A stretch of 64,000 nt of DNA from assembly GCF_012070565.1 (NCBI RefSeq), contig NZ_JAAQRO010000002.1, positions 118,809 to 182,808 of the forward strand, read 5' to 3'. The notes under the pieces are model-generated. The model searched no databases. It saw only the letters and a list, made by a program, of their open reading frames with translations, and was not told where the DNA came from. A program made the translations under genes and the position numbers. This stretch comes from Anaerosporobacter faecicola (GTDB taxonomy: Bacteria; Bacillota; Clostridia; Lachnospirales; Lachnospiraceae). Shown in pieces: positions 7,308-16,437 of the stretch; the first letter of the stretch is position 1, and every line of letters begins with the position of its first letter.

Positions 7308-9812
7308 ATGATTTTTGAGGGGATGACTGGAGCAGATATAGTAGGATTCATTTCATCGATTATTACAGCAGAAGAAGCTGGTCGGTCGTGGCTAAATGTA
7401 ATTAGGGAAAGAAGAGCAAAAGAAAAGGATAAGTTTGATTTTTTTATGTATTCATCTGACAATCAAATGGTGGAAAGAGCATTAGATAGATTAAAACAGA
7501 CTATTGCAAATAGTGAAAAGATAGAAGTATTAGATGAAACTGATAGAGAGTATATTAAGAGATGTGTATATGATAAGATACATCTGTGTTACTATGAGCA
7601 TAATGAAGTAGATGAAATGATAGACATACTTCTATCTGCAATAAATGAATATATTGAAAAACATGCCTCTGTGGTAGATAAAGTATTAATCAATCAGAAT
7701 AAAACAATAATAAATCAAAATAAAACCATGATAACTTCACTAGATCGCATAGAAGAAAATATGGAAAATAAAGAGAATCGTATAATTGAAAGTAATAATA
7801 GGTTTTTAACGGATACTGCGCCATATCCAACAGGTAAATTTAAATACAGAGATGATGAAATTAAAGATATTATAACGTTAACTGAACATCATAATAATAT
7901 TGCAATATATGGTGTTGGAGGTATTGGAAAAACATCTATCTTACGTTCTTTGTATCATTATTACAAAGATGAAACATCATTTTCTTTGTTATGGGTTCCG
8001 TATAAAGGCAATATTTTAAATGATATACTAGAGTATTGTAACCTTGTTCAATTAGATAAAGAAAAAAGTGAAAATGAAGACTTTATTAGAAAATATTTTA
8101 TGAGAAAAAGCGAACAAATTATTATATTTATTGATAATGCAACAGAAGAACTAATAAAATCTCCGTTTTTTCAATTCCTTAATGGAACTGTTCGTATTTT
8201 TTTATCAACTAGATATTGGAATGAAGATGATATATTTACGAAGTATCAAATTGATCCGGTGAAACCTAAAGAGGCTTTAAAATTATTTTGGGATTATTAT
8301 GAACATGCTCCAATACCAAATTGCCAAAATAAAATAGAGTCATTACTTGAGAAAATTAACTATCATACATTAATAATTGAGATGGTTGCTAAAGCAGCAA
8401 AATGGGCAGAAACATCGTTGAATGAATTTATTGATTCAGTTATAGAGATTGGATATATCTATTCTGAGGATGAAATACAAATAGGATACAATAAGATTGA
8501 AGATACGATTGCTGGTCATTTGGCAAGGTTATATAAATTGTCAGCAGATAATTTAGAACGAAATGAAATCTTGTATAATTTTGCAATAATGAGAGATTAC
8601 ATATTACCATTTGATTTTTGGAAATGGATTTCAACAAAAGAAAATATAAAGGTTACAAAAAACAATCTAAAATGGTTAATTAAGCGAGGATGGATAAAAA
8701 AAGAGGATACAGGATATAGTATGCACCCAGTAATAAAACAATCAATTTTATTACAGAACCATATTAATATTAAAAGCTTATACTCGTTGCTTGATACAAT
8801 TCTTTCAAAAGAAAAAGAATTTTTTGATTTAATGTTAAATTCAGCAGACTTGAATAAAAGAATAAATATTGCTGAGAGTATTTTATCATATTATGAACCT
8901 TTCGAAGGTGAGAATGAAGAAGTACTTTGCATAATGGAAGGATTATTATTAGCATGTGGTCACCAAAGTAGGTTTGACGAAGGAATTGATTGGGCAACAA
9001 AAGTAGTTAAAAGAAAACTTCAAATGTATCCATCACAATTTAATGATGATGTGGCTAGTTCAATTTATGATTTGACAAGAATTTTAACTATGGCTAAAAG
9101 GTATGATGAAGCTCGTTCTAATGCTGATAATTTATATACTATTCTTAATAAAATATGTGATAAAAATGATATAAGATTATTTTATTTTAGAGAAGTATAT
9201 ATTGAAATTTGTGTTGAACAAAAGGATTATGACCTTGCTACTGCAGAGTATCTTTATGCAGACAGTATGAGTAATTCTCAAATTACTCCTGAGAAAAAAC
9301 TAAATATTGATATGGCATACTGTAGTTTACTTATAAATAAATATGCTGATGCTAAAAGTAGTAGTATAAGCTATATCCCATCAGAAACATATTTGGACGA
9401 TGCAGAAAAGGTGCTAGAAAGAATTTATCCAACGTTATTAAACAAATATGGTGAAAATCACTTAGAAACAATGATATGGTATCAAAATATGGCAAACATT
9501 TGCCTGTATCGTAATAATGTTTATAAAGCGTTTGAATATGATAAGAAAATTGTAGATGTGCGAGAGAAATATTTGGATCAGATGAATGGGAAATTAGCTG
9601 AGGCATATTATAATCTAGCAATTGATTTATTTTATATTGCAAAAAGTGAGAATAAGAAAGCAACTGAAGCATTGGACTATAGTGAAAGAGTAATAAAAAT
9701 AGTCAATAAGCTATATTCAGAAGGCGATTTTAAGAATCAGGCTGAGGAATTATTGACTACAATACAAAAGTACCAAGATAGTTTTTTATTCAATCAAGGT
9801 AAAGTCAAGTGA
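7308..9812 (+). CDS. STAND (NB-ARC-like) NTPase with TPR-like C-terminus; candidate anti-phage sensor
   Basis: Protein of 834 aa. ATG 7308 is chosen over 7287 because AGGGGAGA lies just upstream. Residues 1-125 are an unrecognised alpha-helical N-terminal domain, followed by a linker with a repeated 'NQNKT'. The NTPase core shows Walker A 'GVGGIGKTS' (202-210), Walker B 'IIIFIDNA' (Asp276), and 'FLSTRYW' (Arg302). A winged-helix segment follows, and 'MHPVIKQS' at 472 resembles the MHD motif. From about residue 540 on it is helical-repeat-like, with 'AEAYYNLAIDLFYIA' typical of TPRs. Such proteins act as ligand-triggered switches, many of them phage sensors (Avs-type). The gene stands alone, is much more AT-rich than its neighbours, and is flanked by direct repeats, all consistent with transfer. 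Confidence 0.8.
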   Translation: MIFEGMTGADIVGFISSIITAEEAGRSWLNVIRERRAKEKDKFDFFMYSSDNQMVERALDRLKQTIANSEKIEVLDETDREYIKRCVYDKIHLCYYEHNEVDEMIDILLSAINEYIEKHASVVDKVLINQNKTIINQNKTMITSLDRIEENMENKENRIIESNNRFLTDTAPYPTGKFKYRDDEIKDIITLTEHHNNIAIYGVGGIGKTSILRSLYHYYKDETSFSLLWVPYKGNILNDILEYCNLVQLDKEKSENEDFIRKYFMRKSEQIIIFIDNATEELIKSPFFQFLNGTVRIFLSTRYWNEDDIFTKYQIDPVKPKEALKLFWDYYEHAPIPNCQNKIESLLEKINYHTLIIEMVAKAAKWAETSLNEFIDSVIEIGYIYSEDEIQIGYNKIEDTIAGHLARLYKLSADNLERNEILYNFAIMRDYILPFDFWKWISTKENIKVTKNNLKWLIKRGWIKKEDTGYSMHPVIKQSILLQNHINIKSLYSLLDTILSKEKEFFDLMLNSADLNKRINIAESILSYYEPFEGENEEVLCIMEGLLLACGHQSRFDEGIDWATKVVKRKLQMYPSQFNDDVASSIYDLTRILTMAKRYDEARSNADNLYTILNKICDKNDIRLFYFREVYIEICVEQKDYDLATAEYLYADSMSNSQITPEKKLNIDMAYCSLLINKYADAKSSSISYIPSETYLDDAEKVLERIYPTLLNKYGENHLETMIWYQNMANICLYRNNVYKAFEYDKKIVDVREKYLDQMNGKLAEAYYNLAIDLFYIAKSENKKATEALDYSERVIKIVNKLYSEGDFKNQAEELLTTIQKYQDSFLFNQGKVK

Positions 9813-9830
9813 ATAAGGGGCTAAGAAAAC

Positions 9831-9854
9831 CACTTCAATCTTACACGAATGTAA
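9831..9854. repeat. Right copy of direct repeat flanking the STAND gene
   Basis: The first 15 bases are identical to 6877-6891, followed by TGTAA at the same offset. It begins 19 bp after the STAND stop codon and includes CTTACA-CGAA-TGTAAG, a 6-bp palindrome. It sits immediately before the terminator. Confidence 0.6.
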
Positions 9855-9857
9855 GAT

Positions 9858-9905
9858 AAAAAAAAGAAATGTAAGCCAAATCTAAGGCATTACATTTCTT
9901 TTTTT
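9858..9905. terminator. Terminator after the STAND gene, works in both directions
   Basis: Long A-rich/T-rich stem: AAAGAAATGTA and GCC pair with GGC and TACATTTCTTT around a short loop. A-runs on the left and T-runs on the right make it a plausible bidirectional terminator. Confidence 0.75.
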
Positions 9906-10104
9906 AGTATAATGATACCAGATTCGAAAGTGATGTATCGTAATTGACGAATAACATGTTTTTGAATTCACTTTGTGTGAGCTAGGTGTGAAATAACCTT
10001 TTGACCCTTGCATCATGAAATGGGACGAATAGGATACAAGGACTCAAGGTAATCAAAATGATCAGTTTTTGATTCAAGATTAAAAAAAGAAAAGGAGAAA
10101 AAAG

Positions 10105-10872
10105 ATGGCATTATTAGAGGTAAATAATCTAAAAAAAATATATACGACACGATTTGGTGGGCAGCAATGCCAGGCACTGAGTCAGGTGAATTTTTCAGTA
10201 GAAGAAGGGGAATACGTAGCGATAATGGGTGCTTCTGGTTCCGGTAAAACGACATTATTGAACATTTTGGCATCGCTTGATAAGCCCACAGCAGGTGAAG
10301 TGAGATTAGATGGTACGGTATTATCAAAAATCAGTGATAGTAAGATTTCTGCCTTTCGTAGAGAAAACTTGGGATTTGTATTCCAGGATTTTAACTTGCT
10401 GGATACGTTCTCTATTAAAGACAATATCTTATTACCATTGGTCTTATCAAGAAAACAGTATAAGGAAATGGAAGCGAAATTAATGCCACTGGCAAAACGA
10501 TTAGATATTGATTCTTTGTTAGAGAAATATCCATATGAAGTTTCCGGCGGTCAAAAACAAAGAACAGCAGTAGCACGTGCCTTAATTACGCAGCCAAAAC
10601 TGATCCTTGCCGATGAACCAACGGGAGCACTGGATTCAAAAGCGGCACAAAACCTGTTACAGATCTTTGACCAGATTAATGAGTCAGGACAAACAATTCT
10701 TATGGTAACGCATAGTACACAGGCTGCAAGTCATGCAAAGCGTGTATTGTTCATCAAAGATGGAGAAGTGTTTAACCAACTATATCGTGGAAATCAGACG
10801 CAGGAGCAGATGTTCCATAAAATAGTGTCAACATTAACGGTATTGTCAGATGGAGGTGTTGATATTGGGTAG
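10105..10872 (+). CDS. BceA-type ABC transporter ATP-binding protein
   Basis: ATPase of 255 aa with Walker A 'GASGSGKTT', signature 'VSGGQKQR', Walker B 'LILADEPTGALD' and switch 'MVTHSTQAA'. This is the LolD/MacB-like type used by bacitracin- and lantibiotic-resistance transporters. It starts after AAAAGGAG and overlaps the permease gene, so the two are co-translated. With the permease it should form a BceAB complex that frees cell-wall lipid targets from peptide antibiotics. The cognate two-component genes would normally lie next to it but are at 3-1605. Confidence 0.92.
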   Translation: MALLEVNNLKKIYTTRFGGQQCQALSQVNFSVEEGEYVAIMGASGSGKTTLLNILASLDKPTAGEVRLDGTVLSKISDSKISAFRRENLGFVFQDFNLLDTFSIKDNILLPLVLSRKQYKEMEAKLMPLAKRLDIDSLLEKYPYEVSGGQKQRTAVARALITQPKLILADEPTGALDSKAAQNLLQIFDQINESGQTILMVTHSTQAASHAKRVLFIKDGEVFNQLYRGNQTQEQMFHKIVSTLTVLSDGGVDIG

Positions 10873-12853
10873 ATCATTTTATCTAAAATTAGCAATGACA
10901 AATCTGAAAAAAAACCGTAATGCCTACATTCCTTATATATTAGGTGGAATGGGAATGGTATTTACCTATGTGTTGTTCTTGCTAATCAGTGATGGAAAAG
11001 GGATTGCAAATGTTGTAGGGGGAGAAACGTTGCAGATGCTCTTTGCGATGGGAACATTTATCATATCGGTCTTTTCCGTCATCTTTATCTTTTATGCCAA
11101 CGGGTTCTTGATGAAGCGAAGAAAAAAGGAAATTGCATTGTATGGAATCCTTGGATTAGAGCGGAAACATGTTGGAATTGTTATGTTTTATGAGAGCTTT
11201 TTATCCGCACTTGCAAGTATCGGCGGTGGAATGATCCTTGGAGTTGTATTCGGAAAATTGTTCTTCCTCTTTTTGATGAAAATAACAAAAATTGCAGAGG
11301 GAAGTACATTTGTTATTAATAGTAGTGTCTTTGTTAAGACGTTTGTGTTCTTTATTATTGTATATTTTATAACGTTATTATGGAATCAATTACAGATTCG
11401 ATTAAGTAAACCAATTGAATTATTAAAGGGAGAAGAAGTTGGACAGAAGGAAAAACGTTCAACTCCATTTCTTGCTATTATTGGTCTGGTCTGTTTGGGA
11501 GCGGGATATTATCTAGCACTACGTGTTGTGAATCCATTAGCAGCACTTAACGATTTCTTTATTGCTGTTTTGTTGGTTATTGCAGGAACGTATTATCTGT
11601 TTCGAGCAGGAAGTATCTTCTTCTTGAAGATTTTAAAGAAGAATAAAAGATATTATTATCAAACCAATCATTTTATCACGGTTTCTGGTATGATTCATCG
11701 AATGAAGCAGAATGCAACAGGTTTGTCAAATATCTGTATTCTTTCAACCATGGTTTTGGTTACTTTATCCACCACCATAGCACTTTATGTAGGGCAAGAG
11801 AACGTTGTTAGTTCGCGAAATCCTACGGATTATGCACTAAAGATTAACAAGGATAAAGTTGATTCAAAAGAATTAAAGAATGAAATTGAAAACATATGTA
11901 AAAAGAACCATATAGAGATCAGTGATTATCAAGATGTACTCTATCAAGATACCTTAATTGATTATACCAATCATTCCATAATGCCTTTGAATCGAAATGA
12001 AATATTTGCAAATGCATTTCGCTATTATGATCTTCTTATCATGACGCAAGAACAGTATAATTCCCTATTAAATGAATCAATTGCATTAAATGACGATGAA
12101 GTTCTAATTCGATTTGGAACAGGAGCGTATAAGTATGAATCGGTTAAGATTGGGGAAAAGACATATCAGGTTGTACAAGGAAGCAAGAAGATCCCTGTTA
12201 ATTTCGGTGCCGATATTGGAGCAACCGATGCGATTTTTTTGGTGATGGATACAGAAGAGCGAATTATCCAAACAATAAATGAACTAAATGGAAAACAACA
12301 GAGACAAGAAGTAGTTAATATGGATTACCAAGTATTTTTCAATGCAAGTGGTAAATATGAGGATCGAATCAAATGTGCTAACGAAATGAAAAAAACTACG
12401 TACAATATGGATTCGAATAGACGTTATACCAATATTGATCTGGACCGAGAAGAAGGATATAAGTTATTCGGTGGGCTAGTATTCCTTGGATTTTTCTTAG
12501 GGATTACATTCTTATTAGCTATGGTTATGATTATTTATTTCAAACAGATTTCCGAAGGTTTTGAAGATCGAAAGCGGTTTGATATCTTGAATAAAGTTGG
12601 TTTGGATAAGAAAGATGTGAAGAAGACCATTAACAAGCAGATCATTCAGGTTTTCTTTCTTCCATTAGTGGGTGCAATTCTTCATGTATCAGTTGCGTTT
12701 AAAATGATTACCAAACTGTTGCGGATCTTCGAGTTAACGAATACGATGCTAGTTTTCCAATGCACATTAGTTACAATTGGGTTGTTTGCATTGATCTATA
12801 TCTTTGTTTTCCGGATGACTGCTAAAGCATACTATCGAATCGTTAAGAGATAG
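10865..12853 (+). CDS. BceB-type ABC transporter permease
   Basis: Permease of about 662 aa with the ten-helix FtsX-like architecture of BceB. A long external domain (roughly residues 310-540) between hydrophobic clusters is thought in this family to bind the peptide. The N-terminus 'FYLKLAMTNLKKNRN' is characteristic. An ATG at 10850 is in frame but has no ribosome site; GGAGG at 10852-10856 is correctly spaced for TTG 10865, which I prefer. It overlaps the end of the ATPase gene. It is probably also the sensory partner of the kinase at 592-1605. Confidence 0.9.
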   Translation: MGRSFYLKLAMTNLKKNRNAYIPYILGGMGMVFTYVLFLLISDGKGIANVVGGETLQMLFAMGTFIISVFSVIFIFYANGFLMKRRKKEIALYGILGLERKHVGIVMFYESFLSALASIGGGMILGVVFGKLFFLFLMKITKIAEGSTFVINSSVFVKTFVFFIIVYFITLLWNQLQIRLSKPIELLKGEEVGQKEKRSTPFLAIIGLVCLGAGYYLALRVVNPLAALNDFFIAVLLVIAGTYYLFRAGSIFFLKILKKNKRYYYQTNHFITVSGMIHRMKQNATGLSNICILSTMVLVTLSTTIALYVGQENVVSSRNPTDYALKINKDKVDSKELKNEIENICKKNHIEISDYQDVLYQDTLIDYTNHSIMPLNRNEIFANAFRYYDLLIMTQEQYNSLLNESIALNDDEVLIRFGTGAYKYESVKIGEKTYQVVQGSKKIPVNFGADIGATDAIFLVMDTEERIIQTINELNGKQQRQEVVNMDYQVFFNASGKYEDRIKCANEMKKTTYNMDSNRRYTNIDLDREEGYKLFGGLVFLGFFLGITFLLAMVMIIYFKQISEGFEDRKRFDILNKVGLDKKDVKKTINKQIIQVFFLPLVGAILHVSVAFKMITKLLRIFELTNTMLVFQCTLVTIGLFALIYIFVFRMTAKAYYRIVKR

Positions 12854-13112
12854 AGTGAAAGAAAGCGTGCATAATAGCTATAATCTCGAAAAAATAATTG
12901 AAAAGTAGATATAAGAGTATTCTGAAAAAAGAGGAAAGCTTGCTTGAAGCTATAGTTGAGATGGAGTAGAAGAGATAAATATAATATAGAAGGTTCGTAG
13001 ATTCTTGTTAGAGGGTTGGCATGGAGCTGAATGCAATGTAATAGATGTGGGGGGAGAAAAAACATTCCAGCTTATAACACGTAACAGAATGATACGAACC
13101 TAGATTAGAAAG

Positions 13113-13170
13113 GAATCGAACAGAGAGAATGAACAGCTAGCGAAGAGCTGTCTCTGTACGATTCTTTTTG
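13113..13170 (+). terminator. Terminator downstream of the BceAB genes
   Basis: Stem GAATCG plus ACAGAGA (13113-13126) pairs with TCTCTGT plus CGATTC (13151-13164), followed by TTTTT. It lies partly inside the 3' end of the convergent PHP gene. Confidence 0.65.
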
Positions 13171-14018
13171 TATGCTTTCATTGCTTCAACGAATTCATAG
13201 GGAATCTTCAGATTACCGCGACCTTTTCCAATCGCGATATCCGGTTTGTTACCGCCATGGAAATCTGAACCACCACTTAATAATAAACCATTAAGACGAG
13301 CAAGGCGGCGCATGTCGCTTTCGTCACATCCTGTATTATTGGTATAGACTGCTTCAATTCCTGCTAAACCGTAGGATTTGAGCTGTGCAACAAGGGTAGC
13401 TAGTTCTTCACTTGGTAGGTGATACAAAAGAGGATGGGCTAAGACAGGAATTCCATCCGCTTCGAGTATTAATGCAATTGCATCTTTCGGTTCAATAAAT
13501 TGTCGTGGTACATAATATGGTGTATCTGGATTCAGATATTTCGTAAATGCATCATTTCTTGTTTTGGTATAGCCATTCTCCGTGAGATATTTGGCAAAGT
13601 GTGCACGAGTAATCACCGTATCTGGAGCATCTTCACGTAATGCTTCGAAGGTAATGGGGATACCAGCTTCATTCAAATTATGAATCATCTTCAAGTTTCG
13701 TTCATCACGTTCTTTTACAGCAGCAGCCAGACGGTTGATCAGATTGGGATTGGTGTCATCTACGAATAAACCTAAGATGTGAAGATCCTTTCCTTTGTAT
13801 GCGGAAGAAATCTCAACACCAGAGATTAACTCGATTTCTTGTCCTTGTTCTTTGTGTGTGGCAACTGCTTCTCTTGCCTCTTGCAATCCTTGTACGGTAT
13901 CGTGGTCTGTTAAGGCAAATGCTGCTAGTCCACTGCGAATTGCTTCATCAACGACTTGGGTTGGGGTGAATGTACCGTCAGAACTGTTTGAATGTACATG
14001 TAGATCAATATATTTCAT
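13137..14018 (-). CDS. PHP-domain phosphoesterase (RNase AM / TrpH-like)
   Basis: Cytoplasmic metal-dependent phosphoesterase of 293 aa. PHP metal ligands are visible as 'HVHSNSSDG' at the N-terminus, 'ALTDHDT', 'ISGVEISS', 'VLAHP' and, near the end, 'GSDFHG'. Members of this family cleave 3',5'-bisphosphate nucleotides or act as 5'-3' exonucleases on short RNA. Reading on the minus strand, the ATG follows AGAAAGGAG. It is convergent with the BceB gene and divergent from the SCIFF block, so it is probably transcribed alone. The exact substrate cannot be told from sequence. Confidence 0.88.
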   Translation of the reverse strand: MKYIDLHVHSNSSDGTFTPTQVVDEAIRSGLAAFALTDHDTVQGLQEAREAVATHKEQGQEIELISGVEISSAYKGKDLHILGLFVDDTNPNLINRLAAAVKERDERNLKMIHNLNEAGIPITFEALREDAPDTVITRAHFAKYLTENGYTKTRNDAFTKYLNPDTPYYVPRQFIEPKDAIALILEADGIPVLAHPLLYHLPSEELATLVAQLKSYGLAGIEAVYTNNTGCDESDMRRLARLNGLLLSGGSDFHGGNKPDIAIGKGRGNLKIPYEFVEAMKAYKKNRTETALR

Positions 14019-14148
14019 GGAAGTACTCCTTTCTTTTCATATGATTAAGATGAATGAAAATCCTCTACTAGCATACAAGAATATTTGGAATAATACAAGA
14101 CTTGAACTAATATATATGAACTATACATAGTAACAGGAGGACAAAGGC

Positions 14149-14523
14149 ATGAATAAGGTTGCTGGGAAACAGACTCTTCCCATACATATAGCAAAAGCAT
14201 TGATTTTTTCGTATATTGTCACTGCAGTTATCTTACTTATACTGTCATTTATCCTGTATAAAGTGCAGATCTCTAGTGGAATCGTGAGTGTTGGGATCAT
14301 TCTTTCTTACATTCTATCAACTTTTGTAGGTGGATTTTTCATTGGAAAGAAAGTTGAAGCAAAGAAATTCTTATGGGGACTCTTTATTGGGTTGATCTAT
14401 TTCCTGATCATCATACTAATCTCTGTCATTGCCAATAAGGCAGCTTTTGGGTCAGCTGGAAGTTTAGTTACAGTACTTGGTATGTGTTTATTAGGAGGAA
14501 TGCTTGGAGGTATGATCAGTTAG
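14149..14523 (+). CDS. TIGR04086-like membrane protein
   Basis: Small membrane protein of 124 aa with four predicted helices and a Gly-rich end ('GMCLLGGMLGGMIS'). Start follows ACAGGAGG. From memory it fits the clostridial family TIGR04086, which is often found beside SCIFF genes, as here. No catalytic residues are visible and its function is unknown. It may help export or anchor the modified SCIFF product, but nothing in the sequence proves that. Confidence 0.72.
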   Translation: MNKVAGKQTLPIHIAKALIFSYIVTAVILLILSFILYKVQISSGIVSVGIILSYILSTFVGGFFIGKKVEAKKFLWGLFIGLIYFLIIILISVIANKAAFGSAGSLVTVLGMCLLGGMLGGMIS

Positions 14524-14613
14524 ACAGTTTTTTTTGGATTGATTTCTGTTTTTGACAAGCAGTATAAGTTATGATATAATATACCAAGTTAAAGATGCAA
14601 AGGAGGTTACATA

Positions 14614-14757
14614 ATGAAACGTATCAAGACTTTAAACACTAGAAATCTTAAAGAGTCTATGAAAAAAGGCGGTTGTGGAGAATGCCAAACTTCATGTCAA
14701 TCAGCTTGTAAGACTTCATGTACAGTAGGTAATCAAAGTTGTGAGAATAATAACTAA
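14614..14757 (+). CDS. scfA: SCIFF peptide (six cysteines in forty-five), ranthipeptide precursor
   Basis: Ribosomally made precursor of 47 aa. It has a basic leader (residues 1-20) and a core with six cysteines at 21, 24, 28, 32, 36 and 43, spaced by small Thr/Ser-type residues that receive thioether bonds. AAAGGAGG precedes the ATG. The radical-SAM maturase is the next gene. SCIFF is nearly universal in clostridia and was among the first ranthipeptides shown to be cross-linked by its maturase; a role in signalling or quorum behaviour has been proposed. Confidence 0.95.
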   Translation: MKRIKTLNTRNLKESMKKGGCGECQTSCQSACKTSCTVGNQSCENNN

Positions 14758-14838
14758 TCCCGTAGCAGTGTAGACTCTGTTACGATAGATACAAAATTGT
14801 ATAACGCAATTTTGTTAGATAATTAAACTCATCTAATT

Positions 14839-14864
14839 TAAGCAGCGGCTTCCGTCGCTGCTTA
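14839..14864 (+). terminator. Hairpin between scfA and scfB
   Basis: Nine-bp stem TAAGCAGCG / CGCTGCTTA with an 8-nt loop and no proper T-run. It is likely to be a partial terminator or RNA-processing site, allowing much more peptide mRNA than maturase mRNA. A weaker hairpin, CGTAGCAG / CTGTTACG, lies at about 14760-14784. Confidence 0.5.
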
Positions 14865-14959
14865 TTAAATGTACAAAAGTTAATTTTTTGCTAATATTTA
14901 ATGAATAGTATTTAATGAATAGTAGAGCTATTTGTGTGAAAACTGAAAGGAGTATCAAA

Positions 14960-16354
14960 GTGATTCACCAATATAAAAACAATGGCTATAACATCGTACT
15001 TGATGTGAATAGCGGAATGATTCATGTTGTTGACGACCTTGTGTATGATATCATTGAATTGTTCGAAGAAAATGATACAGATACCATTATTGCAGCGATG
15101 ATGGAGAAGTATTCAAAACCAGAAAATGCTGCAAAATTAGACGCACCAATTGATGTGAATGATGTAATTGAAGCAGTTGAAGAGATTGAAGAATTAAAGA
15201 AACAAGGTGCTCTTTTCTCGGAAGATATCTATGAAAAATATATTACAGATTTTAAGAAGAGAGAGACGGTAGTGAAAGCACTTTGTCTTCACATCGCCCA
15301 TGATTGTAACCTTGCCTGTCGATATTGTTTCGCAGAAGAAGGAGAATACAAAGGGCACAGAGAATTAATGAGTTATGAAGTGGGAAAACAAGCACTGGAC
15401 TTCTTAATTAAGAATTCAGGAAGCAGAAGAAATCTTGAAGTTGATTTCTTTGGTGGAGAACCACTTATGAATTGGCAAGTTGTGAAAGATCTAGTTGCCT
15501 ACGGAAGAGAGCAGGAAAAACTTCATAACAAGAATTTCCGGTTTACTTTAACAACCAATGGTTTATTATTAAACGATGACATCATTGAATTTGCCAACAA
15601 AGAGATGGCGAATATCGTCCTTAGTGTGGATGGACGAAAAGAAATCCATGATAAGATGAGACCTTCCAGAAATGGAAAGGGAAGCTACGATTTAATTATG
15701 CCGAAGTTTGAAAAAGTAGCGGAAACAAGAAATCAAACAAACTATTACGTAAGAGGAACATTTACAAGAAATAACTTGGACTTCTCAAATGATGTTCTTC
15801 ATTTAGCAGATTTGGGATTTAAGCAGATTTCTGTAGAGCCTGTGGTTTCTTTACCAGAAGAACCATACTCCATAAGGGAAGAAGATCTGCCTCAGATTTA
15901 TGAAGAATACGATAAATTAGCAAAAGAGATGATCAAACGGAAGAAAGAAGGGAAAGGTTTTAACTTCTTCCACTTTATGATCGATCTTACGGGAGGTCCA
16001 TGTGTAGCAAAACGTTTATCTGGCTGTGGTTCAGGTACAGAGTATCTAGCTGTAACTCCTTGGGGAGATCTTTATCCATGTCATCAATTTGTTGGAGAAG
16101 AGGAATTCCTACTTGGTAATGTATTCGAAGGGATTAAGAATACAGATTGCCGTGATGAGTTTAAGTTATGTAACGTTTATGCAAAAGACAAGTGTAGAGA
16201 TTGTTTTGCCCGGTTCTACTGCAGTGGTGGTTGTGCAGCAAATTCCTATAAATTCCATGGTAAGATCAATGATGCCTATGACATTGGATGTGATCTTCAA
16301 AGAAAACGTGTGGAATGTGCGATTATGATTAAAGCAGCTGAAGCAGAAGAATAG
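14960..16354 (+). CDS. scfB: SCIFF radical SAM maturase
   Basis: Enzyme of 464 aa that installs Cys-to-residue thioether cross-links in SCIFF. The [4Fe-4S] SAM motif is 'CNLACRYC' (Cys116, 120, 123). A C-terminal SPASM region supplies more cluster ligands ('GDLYPCHQF', 'CRDCFARFYCSGGC'). The N-terminal part is the precursor-binding (RRE-like) segment ('NIVLDVNSGMIHVVDD'). GTG 14960 is chosen because GAAAGGAG precedes it and family members begin near 'VIHQYKNNGYN'; an upstream in-frame ATG at 14915 lacks a ribosome site. Confidence 0.95.
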   Translation: MIHQYKNNGYNIVLDVNSGMIHVVDDLVYDIIELFEENDTDTIIAAMMEKYSKPENAAKLDAPIDVNDVIEAVEEIEELKKQGALFSEDIYEKYITDFKKRETVVKALCLHIAHDCNLACRYCFAEEGEYKGHRELMSYEVGKQALDFLIKNSGSRRNLEVDFFGGEPLMNWQVVKDLVAYGREQEKLHNKNFRFTLTTNGLLLNDDIIEFANKEMANIVLSVDGRKEIHDKMRPSRNGKGSYDLIMPKFEKVAETRNQTNYYVRGTFTRNNLDFSNDVLHLADLGFKQISVEPVVSLPEEPYSIREEDLPQIYEEYDKLAKEMIKRKKEGKGFNFFHFMIDLTGGPCVAKRLSGCGSGTEYLAVTPWGDLYPCHQFVGEEEFLLGNVFEGIKNTDCRDEFKLCNVYAKDKCRDCFARFYCSGGCAANSYKFHGKINDAYDIGCDLQRKRVECAIMIKAAEAEE

Positions 16355-16364
16355 GTGTGAACAT

Positions 16365-16387
16365 AGGCTTACCATTCGGTGGGCTTT
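16365..16387 (+). terminator. Short hairpin after scfB
   Basis: AGGCTTACC / GGTGGGCTT with an ATTC loop, containing a G-T pair and followed by a weak T-run. It may reduce read-through into secDF. Confidence 0.45.
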
Positions 16388-16437
16388 AGTGGTGAAGTTT
16401 GCCATTAAACTGAATAACTGAGGTGAAGGAGAAGATT

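Noticed and set aside
10001..10035. TTGACC...TAGGAT as the bceA promoter
   Set aside because: The spacing is 23 bp, too long for a sigma-A promoter.
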